From Spirochaetaceae bacterium (GTDB taxonomy: Bacteria > Spirochaetota > Spirochaetia > DSM-27196 > SKKC01): a stretch of 17,046 bases of DNA. A program made the translations under genes and the position numbers. The stretch spans positions 1-17,046 of the forward strand of contig PWGF01000367.1 in the NCBI GenBank assembly GCA_003554375.1, read 5' to 3'. The notes beneath the pieces were generated by a model that was not told where the DNA came from, made no database searches, and was given only the letters and a program-made list of their open reading frames with translations. Below are positions 13,824 to 17,046 of this stretch, in pieces. Numbering within the stretch: position 1 is the first letter of the stretch; each line of letters begins with the position of its first letter.

Positions 13824-13886
13824 CCACGGCGGACGGCGTGGCTCGGTGTCGCTGCAAGCGGCGTGAAGAAGGAGGAGGCAACGGTT

Positions 13887-14204
13887 ATGATTGCCGTGCT
13901 CGTGTTTCTCGTCGTGTGTGCCGTTCTCGGGTACCGGATTATCTCAGCGGTCCCGTCGCTGCTGCATACGCCGCTCATGTCAGGCATGAACGCGCTCTCG
14001 GGAATAACGGTTCTGGGGGCGATTGCGGTCTATGCGGTTGCTCCGCCGGAGCTTCAGTGGGCGGCCGGCCTGGCGATGGTCTTGGCCATGATAAATGTGG
14101 CCGGCGGGTTCTGGGTTACCGAGCGGATGGTCCGGATGTTCCGCGGGCGCAGGCCCGGCCGGAGCGACCGGCCTTCGACTGAAGACGGTGAGGGTGAGCG
14201 GTGA
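13887..14204 (+). CDS. pntAB: NAD(P) transhydrogenase, subunit alpha part 2 (membrane dIIa)
   Basis: ATG 13887 lies eight bases after a very strong site (AAGGAGGAGG), and the product is 105 residues. It has three hydrophobic helices (about 2-22, 39-55, 60-82) and the conserved GYRIISAVPSLLHTPLMSGMNALSGI segment of the alpha-side membrane domain, followed by a charged tail. In the family it packs with the dIIb helices of PntB to form the proton path. The gap after pntAA is 63 bases; the stop overlaps the pntB start (TGATG), so translation is probably coupled. Confidence 0.95.
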   Translation: MIAVLVFLVVCAVLGYRIISAVPSLLHTPLMSGMNALSGITVLGAIAVYAVAPPELQWAAGLAMVLAMINVAGGFWVTERMVRMFRGRRPGRSDRPSTEDGEGER

Positions 14205-16171
14205 TGTTACCCGCGTTCTCGCCCGCCTTGGTGGTTGTGGGGCTTGCCGCGGTCGGATTCCTGGTCGGGATCCGGCTGATGCAATCGCCGCGCACGGCGC
14301 TCTGGGGGAACCGTCTCGGCGCGTTTAGCATGGCCGGTGCGCTTCTCTTCGCCCTGCTCGAGGTTGGGGTGAGCCTCCCCGCAGGCATTCTCCTTCTGGT
14401 AGGAGGCGGGATCGGAATCGTTTTGGGCCAGAAGGTCACGATGATCCGGATGCCGCAGATGGTTGCGCTTTTCAATGGCTTCGGAGGGGCGGCTTCGGCG
14501 CTCGTTGCGCTGACGGCCATGGGGGTGGCGTCGGGCGATGCGGGCCTCGCTTCTCTCTTGACGGCGGCTGTCGCCCTTGCCGTCGGGGTCCTGACCTTCA
14601 CCGGGAGTATCGTAGCCGGGCTCAAGCTGCAGGCGTGGCTGCCGCAGAGGCAGGTCGTTCTGCGAGGGCATCGCGCGCTTCTGTCGGCGGTGCTTGTGGC
14701 GGGTGCAGGGTTAATTGTGCTTCTGGTTTTGCCGCCGCGACGCCCGGAGCTTGTGCTACAGCTCGCTATCGTGGGCGTGTTTGCCCTGTATGGAGTGCTC
14801 ATGGCGCTCCGGGTCGGAGGTGCGGATATGCCGGTGGTGATCTCGCTTCTCAACTCGCTCTCCGGCATCGCCGCGGGGGTGAGCGGGGTAGCGGTGGCCA
14901 ATGCGTTGCTTGCCGGGGTTGGCGCTCTGGTAGGCGTTGCCGGGATGATCCTCACCCAGATCATGTGCCGGGCAATGAACCGCAGCCTTGTATCCGTGCT
15001 CGGCGGTCTGCGGGAGGTCGGCGGCGGCGGCGGTGGTGGGGCACGTCCCACGCCCTCGGCTCGGAAGCACGGCGCCAGATCCCGTGACGATCCGGAAGAG
15101 GCGGCGGTAGCGCTACTCCGGCAGGCACGCACAGTGGTCATCGTTCCGGGGTACGGGATGGCGTTGGCGCAGGCACAGCAAACGGTTCGCAATCTGGCTA
15201 CGGCGTTGGAGCGCGACGGGAAGGACGTGAGGTTCGGAATACACCCGGTCGCCGGCCGGATGCCGGGGCATATGAATGTGCTTCTGGCCGAGGCGGGAGT
15301 GGGCTTTGAGAAGCTGTACGACATGCAGCGCATCAACCCGGAGCTTCCCGAGACGGACGTGGTGGTCGCCGTCGGCGCGTGTGACGTCATCAACCCCGCG
15401 GCCTCGACCGCGGAGGGAACCCCGATCTACGGAATGCCGGTGATAAACGCATCGCACGCAAAGGCCGTGATCGTCTGCAACCTGGACGAACGACCCGGTT
15501 ACTCGGGCGTGGATAATACCCTCTACGGTGAGCGGCACGTGGAAACGCTTTGGGGTGATGCCGCTGACACGGTTGCCGGGATCACCCGCGGGTACCAGCG
15601 AGGGCGCACCGTTTCGGAACCCGGCGACGAGCTCCGGGAGCGAGCCGTTTCGGCCATTCGCGGAGCTAGGAGCGTGGTCGTAGTTCCCGGCTACGGGCTG
15701 GCGCTCGCTCAGGCTCAGGAGGCGCTCAAGAGCTTGATCGACGCGCTGGAGGAGGCAGGCAAGCGCGTCGGAGTGGCGATTCATCCTCGTGCGGGAGGGA
15801 TTCTCGGACACATGGCGTTCCTGCTGCAGTCGGCGGGGATCGAGCACGATCGGCTCGTATCTCTGGAGCAAGCGAACGCGGAGCTCGCCGGGATCGATCT
15901 GGCGCTCGTCGTGGGGGCGTGTGACGTGGCGAACCGAGCGGCTTGGGGGGAACCGGATGTGAGAGCCGCCGCTTCGGGCATGGTCGCGCTCCGGGTGGAG
16001 GAAGCGAGCTCGGTGGTGGTGTGTAATCTGGACGCAGCCCCCGGGTACTCCGGCGTCGACAATCCGCTCTACCGGGAGCCGAACGTCATTCCCGTGTGGG
16101 GCGATGCGGCGCGCACCTTGCCGCTTCTGCTCGAGCGGTGTGCGGAGCGCGTCGCGAACGACGTACCGTGA
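14204..16171 (+). CDS. pntB: NAD(P) transhydrogenase subunit beta with two tandem dIII domains
   Basis: Start ATG 14204, or GTG 14201, gives 655 residues; usual PntB is about 460. Residues 1-265 are the membrane domain dIIb with eight or nine helices and family motifs MPQMVALFNGFGGAAS (Asn at the E. coli His91 position), LTFTGSIVAGLKL, MPVVISLLNSLSG and IMCRAMNRSLVSV. A Gly-run linker follows (about 268-300). dIII copy 1 (about 302-460) keeps VPGYGMALAQAQ, FGIHPVAGRMPGHMN and GACDVINPAA. dIII copy 2 (about 482-649) keeps VPGYGLALAQAQ and GACDVANRAA, but the HPVAGR region reads HPRAGGILGHMAF, losing the Arg. In both, the KRS motif for the NADP 2'-phosphate is Asn-Leu-Asp (426-428 and 608-610), followed by PGYSGVDN. 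No stop or frameshift separates the copies. Normal PntB exchanges hydride with dI while protons cross the membrane; cofactor specificity here is uncertain. Confidence 0.96.
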   Translation: MLPAFSPALVVVGLAAVGFLVGIRLMQSPRTALWGNRLGAFSMAGALLFALLEVGVSLPAGILLLVGGGIGIVLGQKVTMIRMPQMVALFNGFGGAASALVALTAMGVASGDAGLASLLTAAVALAVGVLTFTGSIVAGLKLQAWLPQRQVVLRGHRALLSAVLVAGAGLIVLLVLPPRRPELVLQLAIVGVFALYGVLMALRVGGADMPVVISLLNSLSGIAAGVSGVAVANALLAGVGALVGVAGMILTQIMCRAMNRSLVSVLGGLREVGGGGGGGARPTPSARKHGARSRDDPEEAAVALLRQARTVVIVPGYGMALAQAQQTVRNLATALERDGKDVRFGIHPVAGRMPGHMNVLLAEAGVGFEKLYDMQRINPELPETDVVVAVGACDVINPAASTAEGTPIYGMPVINASHAKAVIVCNLDERPGYSGVDNTLYGERHVETLWGDAADTVAGITRGYQRGRTVSEPGDELRERAVSAIRGARSVVVVPGYGLALAQAQEALKSLIDALEEAGKRVGVAIHPRAGGILGHMAFLLQSAGIEHDRLVSLEQANAELAGIDLALVVGACDVANRAAWGEPDVRAAASGMVALRVEEASSVVVCNLDAAPGYSGVDNPLYREPNVIPVWGDAARTLPLLLERCAERVANDVP

Positions 16172-16209
16172 GATGGGGCGCGGTCGTGCGTGAGTCGTGA
16201 GTGATCTCG

Positions 16210-16227
16210 CGCAGCGGCGGCGCTGCG
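16210..16227. terminator. Perfect 7-bp stem-loop after pntB
   Basis: CGCAGCG and CGCTGCG around GCGG, 38 bases past the pntB stop. There is no T-tract, so as a terminator it would be non-canonical. The 221-bp gap 16172-16392 holds this, one more hairpin and no credible gene. Confidence 0.35.
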
Positions 16228-16318
16228 GACGAGGGCAAGCCCGGAACGGCCGAAGCGCTACCGGGAGGAGTCGATCCTCACCGGGACGGCTCGATCCTTG
16301 GCATTTCGAGTGGCAGTA

Positions 16319-16344
16319 GCCGGCGTTGCGGGAGCACCGCCGGC
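16319..16344. terminator. Stem-loop between convergent pntB and bcp
   Basis: GCCGGCG (16319-16325) and CGCCGGC (16338-16344) are exact complements with a 12-nt loop, about 50 bases past the bcp stop on the minus strand. It lacks a T-tract on either side. Confidence 0.3.
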
Positions 16345-16392
16345 CCTTCGCTTGTTCGTCGCGTCCCTCCTCGGGGTTGTTCGGCGCTTTCT

Positions 16393-16845
16393 CTATAGGT
16401 GGGGGAGTACCTCGGAGGCGTGCTCGGCTGCTTTCACCTTCTCGAATGCTTTCGTGATTGTGCCCTCCTCATCGATGACGTAGGTGACGCGGTGAGTGCC
16501 GGGAAATATCTTGCCGGCTCGCTCCTTGTTGCCCCATGCGCCGTACTCTTGGATGACCTTCTTCTCCGGATCGGCGAGCAGATAGAACGGGAGATCGTAC
16601 TTCTCCTTGAATTTGCGGTGACTGGCCTCATCGTCGGCGCTGATGCCGATGACTACCGCTCCCTTCTCTAGAATGGCTTCGTGGTTGTCTCGGAAGCTGC
16701 ACGCTTCCTTCGTACAGCCGGGGGTGTTGTCTTTCGGGTAGAAGTAGAGCACTACCTTCTTTCCACGAAACTGACTGAGGCTGACCTGTTCTCCGCTCTC
16801 AGTTGGAAGGGAGAAATCGGGTGCTTTGGTTCCTTCGCTCAGCAT
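16393..16845 (-). CDS. bcp: Thioredoxin-dependent thiol peroxidase (Bcp/PrxQ)
   Basis: The 150-residue product starts at ATG 16845, nine bases after AGGAGGT. It matches the Bcp/PrxQ peroxiredoxins in length and throughout: APDFSLPTESGE, YFYPKDNTPGCTKEACSFRD with peroxidatic Cys44 and, five residues on, Cys49 as the likely resolving cysteine (atypical 2-Cys type), GISADDEASHRKF, LPFYLLADPE and the HRVTYVIDEEGTI strand. It reduces H2O2 and organic hydroperoxides in the cytoplasm using thioredoxin. It is monocistronic, convergent with pntB, with about 200 bases of upstream sequence that carries repeated GCGAAA motifs. All key residues are intact. Confidence 0.96.
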   Translation of the reverse strand: MLSEGTKAPDFSLPTESGEQVSLSQFRGKKVVLYFYPKDNTPGCTKEACSFRDNHEAILEKGAVVIGISADDEASHRKFKEKYDLPFYLLADPEKKVIQEYGAWGNKERAGKIFPGTHRVTYVIDEEGTITKAFEKVKAAEHASEVLPHL

Positions 16846-16977
16846 GGTATTCGTACCTCCTGTGGCGGACCTTCGTCCGGTCCTTCCTCTTGGTTGAGCT
16901 CGTACATGACGCGCCTCGTTCGCACGTCCTGCCTCGCCGAGTCCGGCGGCGCCATTGACTAAGGGAAAGATAGTTAC

Positions 16978-17044
16978 GCACCGTGCGGAGCGAAAAGTGG
17001 AATGTAGAACAGATTTCTAGTGCGAAAACGCTTTACTTTCGCTC
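16978..17044. promoter_or_regulatory. Repeated GCGAAA motifs and small palindrome upstream of bcp
   Basis: GAGCGAAAAGT (16988-16998), GTGCGAAAACG (starting near 17020, about three helical turns away) and an inverted copy ACTTTCGCTC (17035-17044) share the core GCGAAA. A perfect short palindrome CGCAC-c-GTGCG precedes them. The cluster lies about 130-200 bases before the bcp start. It may be an operator array for bcp or for a gene beyond the window edge. Confidence 0.35.
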
Positions 17045-17046
17045 TA

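Noticed and set aside
14116..15393. 425-codon open frame antisense to pntB
   Set aside because: Thr/Pro/Ser/Arg-rich composition typical of an antisense shadow of a GC-rich gene; no motif, and pntAB and pntB on the other strand are unambiguous.
16201..16398. 65-codon plus-strand frame between pntB and bcp
   Set aside because: No Shine-Dalgarno or similarity, and it overlaps hairpins in a convergent gap.
1..17046. tRNA or rRNA genes, CRISPR arrays, insertion sequences, phage genes
   Set aside because: No cloverleaf, rRNA motif, regularly spaced repeats, transposase motif or phage protein could be recognised by reading both strands.

Overview
A 17 kb stretch of a GC-rich (roughly 60 %) bacterial chromosome. 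Lipobox signal peptides, strong Shine-Dalgarno sites on many genes and the absence of phage, transposon, CRISPR, tRNA or rRNA features suggest ordinary chromosomal DNA of a diderm-type bacterium. The combination of FMN_bind-like lipoprotein modules, a DUF1841-like protein and a three-gene proton-translocating transhydrogenase would fit a spirochaete-like lineage. That placement is weak inference: there is no phylogenetic marker here.

Layout. Left third (minus strand): htpX (3875-4735) followed by two tandem paralogues that each fuse a lipoprotein signal, an FMN_bind-like domain and a gamma-glutamyltransferase (GGT) domain. The first (1233-3686) is split by an in-frame TAA; the second (1-976) runs off the left edge. 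Divergent from htpX is rlmN (5016-6278, plus). Middle: a PAS-PAS-GGDEF-EAL cyclic-di-GMP protein (6419-9010, minus), a small His-rich DUF1841-like protein (9448-9825, plus), a flavodoxin-like protein (9978-10451, plus) and a membrane GGDEF protein (10537-11542, minus) whose C-terminus is broken by a one-base frameshift. Right third: a DenV-like plus DUF1722-like repair protein (11738-12550, minus), divergent from the pntAA-pntAB-pntB operon (12648-16171, plus), then a Bcp-type peroxiredoxin (16393-16845, minus).

Most notable points. (1) PntB carries two tandem NADP-binding domains (dIII) instead of one. In both copies the Lys-Arg-Ser motif that grips the 2'-phosphate of NADP(H) reads Asn-Leu-Asp. 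This is the best candidate for an undescribed system in the window. (2) The two c-di-GMP genes share one promoter architecture: matched -35/-10 hexamers at identical 17-bp spacing plus a conserved palindrome and GTTTrCCCTG box just upstream, so they are probably co-regulated. (3) The GGT pair are secreted lipoprotein fusions with a degenerate flavin-attachment region. (4) Four genes lacking a Shine-Dalgarno have a TAnnnT hexamer very close to the start codon, which suggests leaderless mRNAs beside SD-led ones. The split GGT and the frameshifted GGDEF gene are single-base lesions and could be assembly errors.

How the genes may work together: transhydrogenase, flavodoxin, Bcp and the GGT lipoproteins all touch redox or thiol metabolism, and HtpX, Bcp and the DenV-like enzyme are stress functions. 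Apart from pntAA-AB-B, no functional operon is evident.
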